64,000 nucleotides of DNA, from assembly GCF_020623625.1 (NCBI RefSeq), contig NC_060200.1, positions 1,480,501 to 1,544,500 of the forward strand, given 5' to 3'. The stretch is from Saccharomycodes ludwigii (Eukaryota > Ascomycota > Saccharomycetes > Saccharomycodales > Saccharomycodaceae). Within the stretch, counting starts at the first letter, position 1; each line of letters starts with the position of its first letter. This document shows positions 1 to 9,606 of this stretch, one piece after another. The notes under the pieces are model-generated. The model did not search any database. It had not been told where the DNA came from and saw nothing but the letters and a program-made list of their open reading frames with translations. Made by a program: the position numbers and the translations under genes.

Positions 1-988
1 TTGTTTCCTCTGCACCACTAGATTCAGCTGTAGTAGTATTTTTATTAGTTAATTCGAATTCACCATAATCATCATCACTTGCGCCATAATTTTCAAAGAA
101 ATCTAAACCTTCCAACAAACCACCAATGGCATCGTAATCATCGCGGGCATGTATTTTTTTTTTATTTTTTTTCAAGCCCAACTTTTTCGCATAATATTTC
201 ATATCTATTTCATCTCTTTCAATTTGTGCACGTTCTTGGGGTGTCAATATATGTAGTTCCTTTTCTTCCGTAGCGTTCTTCACTCCCTTTCCATTTTTCT
301 TATGAATTTCCGGGCTTTTGTTTATGCCATTCTTCTTTTTTTCTTTTAATTTCTTTAAAAGTTCCATAGTTTCAGCTGCTGTTAAATCTTGGATTTGATC
401 AGTATCAGAATCAAATTCTCCTTCTGATGTGTATTCATTCTCCTCCTTCCGGCTTATAGTGCTCCCAACACTGCCAGAATTCTTCTTCTTTTTCAATTCA
501 ATCAATCTGCGCATGGTTTCCTCAGCGCTCAATGTCTCATCGAGAGAATTATCTTTTCCGTCCGCTTCAAAATCTTTTAATTGTTCCCATTCCTCGGAAG
601 ATAAATCACTTTTGCTAAAGTCCTCAAAGCCCAAGCTGTCATCCGATGAAATTGGTGAATCAGTAGATATTTTTTCAGATGTTTTAATTGAGTTTTTATA
701 ATTGATGTGATCACTTTTCTTTTTTGGAAATTTGTTTTTACCTCTTGCATTTTCAAGACCTGAGGTATGGTCGTGTTTACTCTTTTTGTTGTCTTCGCCA
801 GCTAATCCTCGAATGGTAGCTTTCCTCTTTTTTTCTGATCTTTGTTGTTTTCTTCTTTCTTTCCTACTCAAAGTTTGTGACCTGCCCCTCTTTTTTGATT
901 TTTGATTCTGAAACCTTGGATCATCCAGGGTATTTTTCTTCAATTCATCTAAAATAGATCCAGGCAAACGTATAGAATGTGATTTCAT
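1..988 (-). CDS. SGD1: Sgd1/NOM1-like nucleolar protein, N-terminal part (cut by window edge)
   Basis: This open frame runs without a stop from an ATG at 988 to the left edge, giving 329 codons of the N-terminus. The visible part is charged and lysine-rich. It has a basic stretch near residues 40-60 (SRKERRKQQR followed by KKRK), several acidic patches, and a conserved-looking segment near residue 300 that reads AIGGLLEGLDFF. This fits the N-terminal region of Sgd1/NOM1, a nucleolar protein of 18S rRNA maturation whose MIF4G and MA3 domains lie further on, outside the window. In S. cerevisiae SGD1 lies next to VRP1, and VRP1 is close by here, which supports the call. It is divergent from MSP1 with about 500 bp between. 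The family call is fairly confident, but the diagnostic domains are not visible. Confidence 0.7.
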   Translation of the reverse strand, partial: MKSHSIRLPGSILDELKKNTLDDPRFQNQKSKKRGRSQTLSRKERRKQQRSEKKRKATIRGLAGEDNKKSKHDHTSGLENARGKNKFPKKKSDHINYKNSIKTSEKISTDSPISSDDSLGFEDFSKSDLSSEEWEQLKDFEADGKDNSLDETLSAEETMRRLIELKKKKNSGSVGSTISRKEENEYTSEGEFDSDTDQIQDLTAAETMELLKKLKEKKKNGINKSPEIHKKNGKGVKNATEEKELHILTPQERAQIERDEIDMKYYAKKLGLKKNKKKIHARDDYDAIGGLLEGLDFFENYGASDDDYGEFELTNKNTTTAESSGAEET

Positions 989-1045
989 TACAGACAGGAT
1001 TGTATGTATTGTTATATAACTGGCTTTTAATATATGTATACTACT

Positions 1046-1088
<43 letters not shown>

Positions 1089-1486
1089 TTATTATTATTT
1101 CAAATTATGTATATATGTATAAAGTGGAATACATCTAATTAAAGATGTACAGTCAACCAAAAAGAAATACATTAATTTTTTTTAGAAATAATTTATCAGA
1201 CCAAAAAAAAAAGAAAAAAAAAGAAAAGAAAAGAAAAGAAAAGTAAATATCATTTATAGCCCGAACTCAGCGTTTATCGTAGTGCTCGGATAAATCCAAT
1301 TTTAAAATTTTCCTTTGGCAAGATTAAATCCTTCAACAACATGCATTTTTGCCATGCAGCATAAAGTTGTGATTTTTCACCACTATTGTTTTGCTTGGCT
1401 GGGAGTCGTTTATCACATTAAAACAGCACCAAGTCTATCAGTACATATAGCTAAAGCTTTTTCCTTATATATTTATATATTACGCC
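989..1486. other. Divergent intergenic region SGD1/MSP1
   Basis: This spacer must hold the promoters of both flanking genes. It contains a run of about 41 T at 1047-1087 and an A-rich stretch at 1203-1243 with AAAAG-type repeats. TATA-like AT-rich sequence precedes MSP1 at about 1465-1480. I see no RNA gene. Confidence 0.6.
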
Positions 1487-2563
1487 ATGGCTAAAGTGGT
1501 GTTTGATTTGAAATTTTTTACCGACTTGTCAATTATCGTTGGGACAGGCGTTTCTTGCTATTACCTTCTTTCCCATATAATGGATGGCAATGATCCACAA
1601 AGAGCAAGGTTAACAAAAGAAGCAAAGGAAAAACAAAATGAAAACTGGCAAAAATTATGTAGATTGAACCCCAGACTCGTGGGCACTAACTTAACTAAAT
1701 ACGAGCGCTTTGTTTTAGAGAACGTCATTACTCCATTCGATATGAATGTCAAATTTACAGATATCGGTGGCCTAGACAACATTGTTGAGGAATTAGTGGA
1801 GAGTGTTATTTATCCATTAACCACACCGGAGATTTTTGAATCCAGTTCATTATTAGAAGCCCCTAGTGGTGTTTTGTTATATGGTCCTCCGGGTTGTGGT
1901 AAAACTATGATTGCCAAGGCATTAGCCAAAGAAAGCGGTGCTAATTTTATCAGTATAAGAATGTCTTCTATTATGGACAAGTGGTATGGTGAATCCAATA
2001 AAATAGTAGACGCTATTTTCTCATTGGCAAATAAAGTGCAACCGTGTATTATTTTCATTGACGAGATTGACTCTTTTTTGAGAGAGAGGTCTTCAACTGA
2101 TCATGAAGTTACAGCAGTGTTAAAAGCTGAGTTTATGACCTTATGGGATGGATTAGTCAGCAATGGAAGAATCATGGTCTTAGGTGCTACTAATCGAATG
2201 AATGATATTGATGCAGCATTTTTAAGAAGAATGCCCAAAAGGTTCCATGTTGGTTTGCCCGATCATGAAAGCAGGAAAAAAATTTTAACAATTTTACTAA
2301 ACGATACTAAATTAGAGGAAACTGATTTTAATATGGATATGATAGTAGCTCATACAAATGGGTTTTCAGGTTCAGATTTGAAAGAGTTGTGTAGAAATGC
2401 AGCATTAAATGCTGCAAGAGACTATATAAAGGATAAAAAAGCTGGCAGAGACACAAATAATGGTATGAGACCACTACAAAATAAGGATTTTTTTAATGTC
2501 AATAATCAACTAGGTAGCAAACCCTTTGCTGATGTTAGAGTGTCTAATCCAGTATTAGATTAA
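1487..2563 (+). CDS. MSP1: Msp1, outer-membrane AAA ATPase that extracts mislocalised proteins
   Basis: The protein is 358 aa, close to the usual Msp1/ATAD1 length of about 360. One N-terminal membrane segment lies at about residues 11-30. A single AAA+ module follows, with Walker A GPPGCGKT at 133-140, Walker B IIFIDE at 188-193, sensor GATNR at 233-237 and arginine fingers around 247-252. The family pulls mislocalised tail-anchored proteins out of the mitochondrial outer membrane and peroxisomes and clears stalled import substrates, working as a hexamer facing the cytosol. All catalytic motifs are present. The ATG sits in a good context and opens directly on the conserved membrane anchor. 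MSP1 and ERV1 are neighbours in S. cerevisiae (YGR028W, YGR029W), and they are convergent here. Confidence 0.96.
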   Translation: MAKVVFDLKFFTDLSIIVGTGVSCYYLLSHIMDGNDPQRARLTKEAKEKQNENWQKLCRLNPRLVGTNLTKYERFVLENVITPFDMNVKFTDIGGLDNIVEELVESVIYPLTTPEIFESSSLLEAPSGVLLYGPPGCGKTMIAKALAKESGANFISIRMSSIMDKWYGESNKIVDAIFSLANKVQPCIIFIDEIDSFLRERSSTDHEVTAVLKAEFMTLWDGLVSNGRIMVLGATNRMNDIDAAFLRRMPKRFHVGLPDHESRKKILTILLNDTKLEETDFNMDMIVAHTNGFSGSDLKELCRNAALNAARDYIKDKKAGRDTNNGMRPLQNKDFFNVNNQLGSKPFADVRVSNPVLD

Positions 2564-2739
2564 GTATATATTTATATATATCAAAAATTTTACATTTATG
2601 GTTAGTTTGTGGTATATTTTTTTTTTGGGATCTGTAATTGATATTTTTTGTTTCTAACAAAATATTTATATTAGTATGTAAGTATATGCATGATATTTTG
2701 TAAATATATTTGTGCTGTTGATGTTGCACCACATATAAG

Positions 2740-3246
2740 CTAATCCCATCCATCCTTCCATCTTTTTTCCCAAAGATTACAATCAAATTTAGCCTTTCCT
2801 AATTTTTCATTAACTTCATTATGCGCTTCACAAAACCATTTCCCTAATTCCTCTCTCGATCCTACTTTTGGTGCATTTGTAGCAATATAATTTCTAAAAT
2901 CAGCAGCACACCAATTACATGGATAAATTTTACTGAAAATGTTGATGAAGTTTTTCATGTCGAGTTGTTCTTCTGTGGATGGAGTGACAGGATACTTACT
3001 GGCAATCGAATGCAGCAAAGTCCATGAAGATCTGCCCAATTGTTCGACATCCGGTGGGTCATCTCTATAGCTATTATTGTTTGTAGTCTTATTAACTAAG
3101 CTAGTATTAGCTTCCGTGGCAGTTATTTTACCAGTGGCAAGTTGGAAATCTAATAATGTGTTACATGTTCTACATGGTTTCCCATTTTCATCGTAAACTA
3201 ATTTACGACCAGTGGTTCCAAATTGAGGAAATGAATCTTTTTCCAT
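2740..3246 (-). CDS. ERV1: Erv1, FAD-linked sulfhydryl oxidase of the mitochondrial intermembrane space
   Basis: The protein is 168 aa. It oxidises Mia40 in the intermembrane-space disulfide relay and passes electrons to cytochrome c or oxygen. The shuttle pair is C25-x2-C28, the redox-active pair C110-x2-C113 (YPCNWC) and the structural pair C139/C156. The FAD-binding core PPDVEQLGRSSWTLLH is at about residues 64-79, and the protein ends in KRWKDGWD. The S. cerevisiae gene has an intron near its 5' end. Here an ATG gives a full N-terminus without splicing, and the 5' leader is a run of about 22 A directly before the ATG. It is convergent with MSP1. Confidence 0.95.
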   Translation of the reverse strand: MEKDSFPQFGTTGRKLVYDENGKPCRTCNTLLDFQLATGKITATEANTSLVNKTTNNNSYRDDPPDVEQLGRSSWTLLHSIASKYPVTPSTEEQLDMKNFINIFSKIYPCNWCAADFRNYIATNAPKVGSREELGKWFCEAHNEVNEKLGKAKFDCNLWEKRWKDGWD

Positions 3247-3891
3247 TTTTTTTTTTTTTTTTTTTTTGTTCTTTTTATTCTTTTTATTCTTTTCCCTTTT
3301 TAACTATGAATTCATCATTTTTTTTTTGAAAATACTTTAAAAAAATAAGTCATAGTTAGTAGAATAGTAAAATGTATACAAGATGCGGTGTATAAATAAT
3401 TACCCTGTTTAATATTAATGGAGAGGGCGGAAAAAATATATATATATTATTTACATCTCTTTTCTACGCAGCATTAATGCCTTATTTTATATATTTGCTA
3501 ACATTTTACCTTATAAAACGTTTTTACTCAGCTTGCGCATCTAACAAAAGTTAAATACCACACCTTTAAAAAGCCTGACAATTAATGACCTGAGCCATCC
3601 TTTAAAAGAAGCTTTAATTATTAAAGGTATATCAGTTATTTAATTATGTGCACTGCACACTTGGGACCGAAAAAACTTTGAGAATATTACATTTGTGATA
3701 CACATTTAATTTATTTCAGATTTAATAAAATGTAAACTTAGTAGGCAGGACCTTTTTAGTAAAGAGCTTAACTCTATAAGTCTGAAACTTGCCAAAAAAA
3801 AAGTAATTTTAAACATATAGAATAAGTAATCAATATTACTTTTATTATATATATATATATATTCTTTTTTTTTTTAAATTATATAAATATT
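3247..3891. other. Intergenic region ERV1/VRP1
   Basis: This stretch holds the ERV1 promoter and the VRP1 3' flank. It is AT-rich, with a T run next to the ERV1 start and a (TA)n stretch near 3848-3862. I see no convincing ORF or RNA gene. Confidence 0.5.
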
Positions 3892-6867
3892 TTAATTATA
3901 CAAACTTAAATCCAGTGGAACACTACTACCCCTACCGCTTGGATACAACTTTGTCCTGCCAGAAAATTTTCTTGGAGCAGGCAAATCATTCTTATTTGCC
4001 CATTTAAATCTTGAATCATCTATAATGATTTTAGAACCATTTCCACGTTTACTATTTTCAGGCATAATATTGTTATTGTTATTGTTATTGTCATCGTTAC
4101 GAAATCCTTCAGCATCTGTATTTGTACTACTGCTTGTGGTAGATTTATGCGAAAATAATCTTTGTTTAAAGGATCCTATAGAAGAGGCTATATTAGTCGC
4201 AGAATTGAAGGGAGAAAAGGTTGTGCTACTATTATTACTATTAGTATTACTGTTATTAACATATTCATCAGATTCCGACTCAAAATTGTTACTATTATCA
4301 GCATAATTATTGGTCTCATTGTCATTACCAGCATTATTATCTTCATAAGAATATACATCTTCTTGTTGTACGGTATTATCGTCAGCGCTATATGAGGCTG
4401 TTTCTGAAGATTCCGCAGCAGCCATCACCTGTGGAGACTGTGTTATAGATGGAGATGGAGGGGGCAAAGAAGATGTAAATTCAACAGGCATAGGTGGTGG
4501 GGGTGCCGATGGTAAAGATGGGACAGGTGGCGCCGAAGAAATGGGAATCGCTGGCGCAGCAACTTTAGTATGGTTATGTGAAACTTTAGAGGCTATTTCA
4601 TCCATAAATGACATTGGTCCTCCTGATGGTGGTACTGCGGGTGCTGGTGGTGGCATTGCAGGTGCTGAGGATGCCTTTAACGTTAATGCATTGTCACTTT
4701 CATTTACCTGTGTATTATAATTCGAGCCATCCTCAACAACGTATCTATCATCTCTTTTATTTTGAATCTCGGCCAAAAATGGTAATGGGCCGCCAGATAC
4801 TGGAACGTTGGATTTTTTTGAATTGTTGCTAGAGGTATTCATATTCAACATTGGTGGGGCTGGTGGCGGTGGTGGAGCAGATGTAGCAGGAGCTGTTGAT
4901 AAAGGAGGGGGTGGTGGAGCGGAGGGAACAGCCGGCGCTGACATCTTAGGAACAGCAGGTGCCGATGCTGCCGGTGGTGGTGGTGGAACCGATGGAGCTG
5001 ACATCATAGGAATTACTGGTGGTGGAACTGGTGCCGAAGGAATAGATGGAGCTGAAATCCTAGGAATAGAAGAATTACCACTAGAATTATTGTGATGTCC
5101 AATTTTGGAAGCTATTTCATCCATAAATGACATTGGTCCTCCTGATGGTGGTACTGCAGGTGCTGGTGGTGGCATTGCAGGTGCTGAGGATGCCTTTAAC
5201 GTTGATGCATTGTCACTTTCATTTACCTGTGTATTATAATTCGAGCCATCCTCAACAACGTATCTATCATCTCTTTTATTTTGAATCTCGGCCAAAAATG
5301 GTAATGGACCGCCAGATACTGGAACGTTGGATTTTTTTGAATTGTTGCTAGAGGTATTCATATTCAACATTGGTGGGGCTGGTGGCGGTGGTGGAGCAGA
5401 TGTAGCAGGAGCCGTTGGTAAAGGAGGGGGTGGTGGAGCAGATGCAGCAGGAACTGTTGGCAATGGAGGAGGAGGTGGAGCAGAAGGAATAGCTGGTGCT
5501 GACATCTTAGGAACAGTTGGTGCTGACATCTTAGGAACAGCTGGTGCTGACATTTTAGGAACAGCTGGTGCTGACATTTTAGGAACAGCTGGTGCTGACA
5601 TTTTAGGAACAGCTGGTGCTGACATTTTAGGAACAGCTGGTGCTGAAATCCTAGGAATAGAAGAATTACCACTAGAATTATTGTGATGTCCAATTTTGGA
5701 AGCTATTTCATCCATAAATGACATTGGTCCTCCTGATGGTGGTACTGCAGGTGCTGGTGGTGGCATTGCAGGTGCTGAGGATGCCTTTAACGTTGATGCA
5801 TTGTCACTTTCATTTACCTGTGTATTATAATTCGAGCCATCCTCAACAACGTATCTATCATCTCTTTTATTTTGAATCTCGGCCAAAAATGGTAATGGGC
5901 CGCCAGATACTGGAACGTTGGATTTTTTTGAATTGTTGCTAGAGGTATTCATATTCAACATTGGTGGGGCTGGTGGCGGTGGTGGAGCAGATGTAGCAGG
6001 AGCTGTTGGTAAAGGAGGGGGTGGTGGAGCGGAGGGAACAGCCGGCGCTGACATCTTAGGAACAGCAGGTGCCGACATTTTAGGAACAGCAGGTGCTGAC
6101 ATTTTAGGAACAGCAGGTGCAGATGCTGCTGTTGGTGGTATAACGGATGCTTCCGACGCTCTGTTATTATTATAATTGATGGTAGATTTGCGATTGGATT
6201 TATTAGGTCTATTACTTGGCATTGTAGGTCTAGTATTTGGTGTGGAAGGTTGTTTATTTGAAATTGTTGGTCTATTGTTTGGCTTTGTTGGTCTATTATT
6301 TGGTATCCTGGGTACTGGTGGAGCGCCCATACTCGGGATTGGTGGAGCACCAGTAGGAATTTTGGGTGCAGTAAAACTAGGAGATGAATGTATGTCAATA
6401 TTGGAAACGTTAACTTCAGTACTCTTATTGCCCACATGGTGTAAACTTGGGATACTAGGTGCTGTTCCTACATTACTGGAACTATCATTAGATGACGGTG
6501 ATGATATATGATGTAATTTTGGGTGCATTCCATTACTTAAAATCCCTGCCAACTCTGCCAATCCTCCTTCTGGAATTGGTGGTGCCCCTCCTGGAATTGG
6601 TGGTGCCCCTCCTGGAAGTGGTGGTGCCCCTCCTGGAAGTGGTGGTGCACTACCAACATTTGAAGATCCTTTATTGTTATTAACTACACCGCCACCAACT
6701 TGAGGGGCACTTCTATCGTTCATTGGTGATTTTTTTAAAGATTTCCCCTTACGAATATCACTTAGTAATGCATTGCGGCCTTGCATAACAGAAGCAGCTG
6801 GTTTTGGAGCTGCTCCGCCTCCTAAAACAGGTGGTGGCGGTGGTGGTGGTGGTGGTGGTCCTGCCAT
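3892..6867 (-). CDS. VRP1: Verprolin (WIP homologue), with internal module repeated three times
   Basis: The protein is 991 aa, well above the roughly 820 aa of S. cerevisiae Vrp1. It opens with a polyproline tract and an actin-binding WH2 motif (GRNALLSDIRKGKSLKK, residues 30-46). A long Pro/Ala/Ser-rich region follows. The C-terminus is the conserved WASP-binding region, with DDSRFKW, TKLYPSGRGSSVPLDLSL and the terminal LYN. Verprolin links Las17/WASP and type I myosins to actin patches in endocytosis and cytokinesis. The central part carries three near-identical copies of a module containing GGPLPFLAEIQNKRDD and GGPMSFMDEIASK, each of which is single in the S. cerevisiae protein as I recall it. 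Copies are separated by different numbers of the octapeptide SAPAVPKM. The frame is open throughout. Confidence 0.93.
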   Translation of the reverse strand: MAGPPPPPPPPPPVLGGGAAPKPAASVMQGRNALLSDIRKGKSLKKSPMNDRSAPQVGGGVVNNNKGSSNVGSAPPLPGGAPPLPGGAPPIPGGAPPIPEGGLAELAGILSNGMHPKLHHISSPSSNDSSSNVGTAPSIPSLHHVGNKSTEVNVSNIDIHSSPSFTAPKIPTGAPPIPSMGAPPVPRIPNNRPTKPNNRPTISNKQPSTPNTRPTMPSNRPNKSNRKSTINYNNNRASEASVIPPTAASAPAVPKMSAPAVPKMSAPAVPKMSAPAVPSAPPPPPLPTAPATSAPPPPPAPPMLNMNTSSNNSKKSNVPVSGGPLPFLAEIQNKRDDRYVVEDGSNYNTQVNESDNASTLKASSAPAMPPPAPAVPPSGGPMSFMDEIASKIGHHNNSSGNSSIPRISAPAVPKMSAPAVPKMSAPAVPKMSAPAVPKMSAPAVPKMSAPTVPKMSAPAIPSAPPPPPLPTVPAASAPPPPPLPTAPATSAPPPPPAPPMLNMNTSSNNSKKSNVPVSGGPLPFLAEIQNKRDDRYVVEDGSNYNTQVNESDNASTLKASSAPAMPPPAPAVPPSGGPMSFMDEIASKIGHHNNSSGNSSIPRISAPSIPSAPVPPPVIPMMSAPSVPPPPPAASAPAVPKMSAPAVPSAPPPPPLSTAPATSAPPPPPAPPMLNMNTSSNNSKKSNVPVSGGPLPFLAEIQNKRDDRYVVEDGSNYNTQVNESDNALTLKASSAPAMPPPAPAVPPSGGPMSFMDEIASKVSHNHTKVAAPAIPISSAPPVPSLPSAPPPPMPVEFTSSLPPPSPSITQSPQVMAAAESSETASYSADDNTVQQEDVYSYEDNNAGNDNETNNYADNSNNFESESDEYVNNSNTNSNNSSTTFSPFNSATNIASSIGSFKQRLFSHKSTTSSSTNTDAEGFRNDDNNNNNNNIMPENSKRGNGSKIIIDDSRFKWANKNDLPAPRKFSGRTKLYPSGRGSSVPLDLSLYN
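4592..4919 (-). repeat. VRP1 internal repeat, copy nearest the C-terminus
   Basis: About 328 bp, nearly identical to the copies at 5111-5438 and 5702-6029. It encodes the GGPLPFLAEIQ and GGPMSFMDEIASK motifs of verprolin. Confidence 0.9.
5111..5438 (-). repeat. VRP1 internal repeat, middle copy
   Basis: Middle copy of the module, 519 bp from the first and 591 bp from the third. The difference in spacing comes from the 24-bp octapeptide array between copies. Confidence 0.9.
5496..5646 (-). repeat. 24-bp minisatellite in VRP1 (SAPAVPKM units)
   Basis: About six tandem 24-bp units coding for the octapeptide SAPAVPKM with small variants (SAPTVPKM, SAPAIPS). Shorter arrays of the same unit lie near 4930 and 6050-6120. 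The arrays differ in copy number between the three modules, which suggests slippage or unequal exchange. Confidence 0.85.
5702..6029 (-). repeat. VRP1 internal repeat, copy nearest the N-terminus
   Basis: Third copy of the 328-bp module, almost the same at the DNA level as the other two. Confidence 0.9.
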
Positions 6868-7288
6868 TTTTGTTGTCCTTCAATTTTTTTTTTCTTTCGG
6901 TAAATGTTTATTTAAGCTATTTTATGGTAACTATAATAATAGCAAAAAATATATATATTGCTTGTCGAACGATTCAAAAAGTTAATTTTAAAAAAAGAAA
7001 TACGACGTGCCTAGTATAAATGATAATAAGTGTATCAGAAACCTAACTTCTTTGTTTTTTCTGTTTTTTCTGTTTTTTCAAGGTCGATTGTTTGTTGTTA
7101 AAGGGGTGTACTTTAAATGATATAGATAAAAAAAAAAAAAATAATAGAAAAAACCAAGAAAAAATAACTAAAGAAAGCAAAAAGACAAACAAGAAAAAAA
7201 TTTATTATTGTACGCATTTTTCCTTTTTAGCGAATTAATTAATAAATCTGCATTTATATGAATAAAAAAAAAAAATTATGGAATAAAA
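6868..7288. other. VRP1 promoter region
   Basis: AT-rich spacer upstream of VRP1, with A-rich patches near 7128-7142 and 7150-7200. It ends at the 3' side of tRNA-Pro, whose likely Pol III terminator (TTTT on the minus strand) is at 7285-7288. I see no other gene. Confidence 0.5.
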
Positions 7289-7360
7289 GGGGCGAGCTGG
7301 GAATTGAACCCAGGGCCTCTCGCACCCAAAGCGAGAATCATACCACTAGACCACACGCCC
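7289..7360 (-). tRNA. tRNA-Pro(UGG), no intron
   Basis: The 72-nt cloverleaf reads GGGCGTG at the 5' end and CTCGCCC plus discriminator C at the 3' end. The anticodon loop is TTTGGGT (anticodon TGG), and the T loop is TTCAATT. It closely matches yeast tRNA-Pro(UGG), including the U-U mismatch in the acceptor stem. S. cerevisiae genes of this family carry an intron as I recall, but this one has none. A T run follows the 3' end. Confidence 0.95.
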
Positions 7361-7595
7361 AAATTTATTGGAGTCATTGTTAGCATAATACATCACTACT
7401 CGTAATGATTACAGTAATTAATTTTTTATTTTATTTAGGTCTTTACATATAATAAAGATTATTTAATACTATAACTCAAATACTTTGATGAGTAACTTTA
7501 TAATAAATCATTACCTTTATATATTATTCATTTTTCACTTTTATGTCTGATGTTTATATTAACATTTTTTCCAGCATTTCGTATTACGAAGGAAA

Positions 7596-8030
7596 GCTTA
7601 TAAGGTAAACCCTATAATAAGATAAATCATGTGCTAATAACGGTAAATAGTGAGATACTTTGTTATTATGATTTATCCGTAAAGAGACTTGTACGAGGTT
7701 GTTAAGTTTAATAGTAGTTACGCCAGCAAAGCTAATATTGTTGTAAAATCACGGTATCAAATTTAACAATGCCGCATTGAAAAACTAATGCTATGCGCTG
7801 TCCTACTTATTGTAAAAGTTGTCGTATTGACAACAGGAAACGGGACTGTATAAGGCTAACTTCTCACTAAAGAGTTTTGGGTTTCGTAAATATATTTTCC
7901 TTGTTTATATAAGTTAGTTTAGAACTTAAGTAATTAGACATTATATATAGAAGATATATAGTAACGAGAAAAGATCGATTTGGAACGAGTCTAACCAAGT
8001 AATATCTTTAGCCCAATTCACCTTGTAACA
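7596..8030 (+). mobile_element. Old solo LTR of the same Ty3/gypsy-like family as the element at 46.9-52.2 kb
   Basis: This stretch aligns end to end with the reverse complement of the 434-bp LTRs at 46959-47392 and 51806-52239, at very roughly 80-85% identity by eye. It shares blocks such as GATTTATCCGTAAAGAGAC and AACGAGAAAAGATCGATTT. The 5-bp flanks, GGAAA on the left and TGAAA on the right, are probably a decayed target-site duplication. No internal element sequence is present, so this is a solo LTR left by recombination. It is much older than the full element. It lies about 235 bp upstream of the tRNA-Pro 5' end. Confidence 0.9.
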
Positions 8031-8948
8031 TGAAAGTTTCAATTTACAAATATTTCTATAGTCAATTCCTGCAATACTTGCTTTTTCCTTCACATACATT
8101 ATATTTGCAATTATATAATCAGTAATTATCTCTTGACGTGGACTAATTCACTGCGTTCATATACTTTTTCGGTTTACATTAATTTTATTTTACTTTTCCC
8201 GTTTTCCATGACGTTCTATAATATTCAGTAGCATAGAGTAACCCCACATAAACCAACAAGAATTAATAATGAAATATCAAAAAAGTTAACTCCCTATATA
8301 TGATTTACTATTAGTAAATCAATCAATATTATGCAAATGCTTTGATTTTAAGCAGTTTCAAATTACGTGATTATTTTGATACTTTTTTTTCAACTTAGCT
8401 TTTCTTTTGTATTGTATGGTAATTTTTGCGATCAACACCCATCTAGCCTCAGAACAATCCAATCCAGTTCACGTACTAGAGCATGAATAAAAACCAATGG
8501 TATGATATTTAATCAATCTTAGGTGTTGTTAATTTAATAGACGTGTTTTTATTCTTTAATGATTATTGGTGGCTCAATTATTCATTAAGCATTATAATCC
8601 TTTTACTGTACGTTTTCCACCTTCATATACTAATGCGTAAGTACATAGCAGATTCTTATTTTAGTTTATACAATTTGTTTAACGTTTGTACAGTATTCTT
8701 TTATCTTGTATTAATATATATATATATATATATATAATACCTTTCCAATTACTTCCCTCCACCCAAGAGTGATTCTCACTTAGCAGAGATTATTCATAAA
8801 ATAAGTCTTACGGGTTGCAGAAATTAAGGAATATTTATGACTTAAATCCGCTGGAATTTACTTAGCCGCTGTAAAAAAAAAAAAAAGCCCTGTATTAAAT
8901 TTAATAAAATCTTTATTTTTAGTATTGTTTATTATTTTACTTTTTCAT

Positions 8949-8980
<32 letters not shown>

Positions 8981-9606
8981 TTTATTTTTTATTTTATACC
9001 ACTTTATCGCATCCTCTTTTGGTTTAAATTTAATTTACTTAAGTTTTTTTCTTTCCCAAAGAACATCCTTGGTCGTCTTTCATACTTTATAAGATATTTT
9101 CTAGTTATGTTTTGTTTTTTCTTTAATAGTTTGCTACCATGGTATTAAGAAGGAAATTACATAATAAGATTCTTTCAAGACAAAAACAAATGTATACTAT
9201 CGAGAATTACCCAAGACCGCCAAGTCAATAAAGACTTTTAATAAATACCATAAAGTTTGTATTTGGCAATTTGATTAGCCTAAGAAACCATTAAAAGAAA
9301 TATATGTATATATATCTATATGGAAAAAGTAACAGTTGTTATTTATTCATATTTTTTGTTATTTAAATTTTTTTTTTTTTTTTCTTCCCTCTTTCGCATT
9401 ATTTGGTAGGCAGATTAATACTATTATGTTGGCTTCTTCGAAGATCTTTGTACTTTTCACCCTGTAGTATGATGATTCAAAGCGAAGCCTAAATTGATAT
9501 TTATATGTCATATGCAGTTTTTGTGAGTAGTAAAATCTTCTCCAAACAAAAACGGAATATACAAGATTAAAAAAAAAAAAGTGCCTTTTTTTTATCTTTT
9601 TTATTC
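8031..9606. other. Gene-poor AT-rich region beside the solo LTR
   Basis: There is no ORF with protein-like composition in these 1.6 kb. Visible items are an 8-bp palindrome with a 3-nt spacer (GATTTACT/AGTAAATC) near 8301-8319, a (TA)n tract near 8715-8735 and T runs near 8951-8976. Short frames here (8543-8737 plus, 9139-9231 plus, 9359-9619 minus) look like chance. The region lies where two ancestral gene blocks meet. Confidence 0.5.

Noticed and set aside
4025-6511. Gly/Ala-rich and Leu-rich frames opposite VRP1
   Set aside because: They are shadows of the proline-rich repeat and repeat with it. The minus-strand verprolin frame is conserved from end to end.
8543-8737. 64-aa hydrophobic frame in the gene-poor region
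   Set aside because: It is AT-rich Phe/Leu/Ile/Tyr composition ending in a (TA)n tract, with no sign of selection.
9139-9231. 30-aa frame (starts MVLRRKLHNK)
   Set aside because: It is too short, has no splice sites nearby, and is not recognised.
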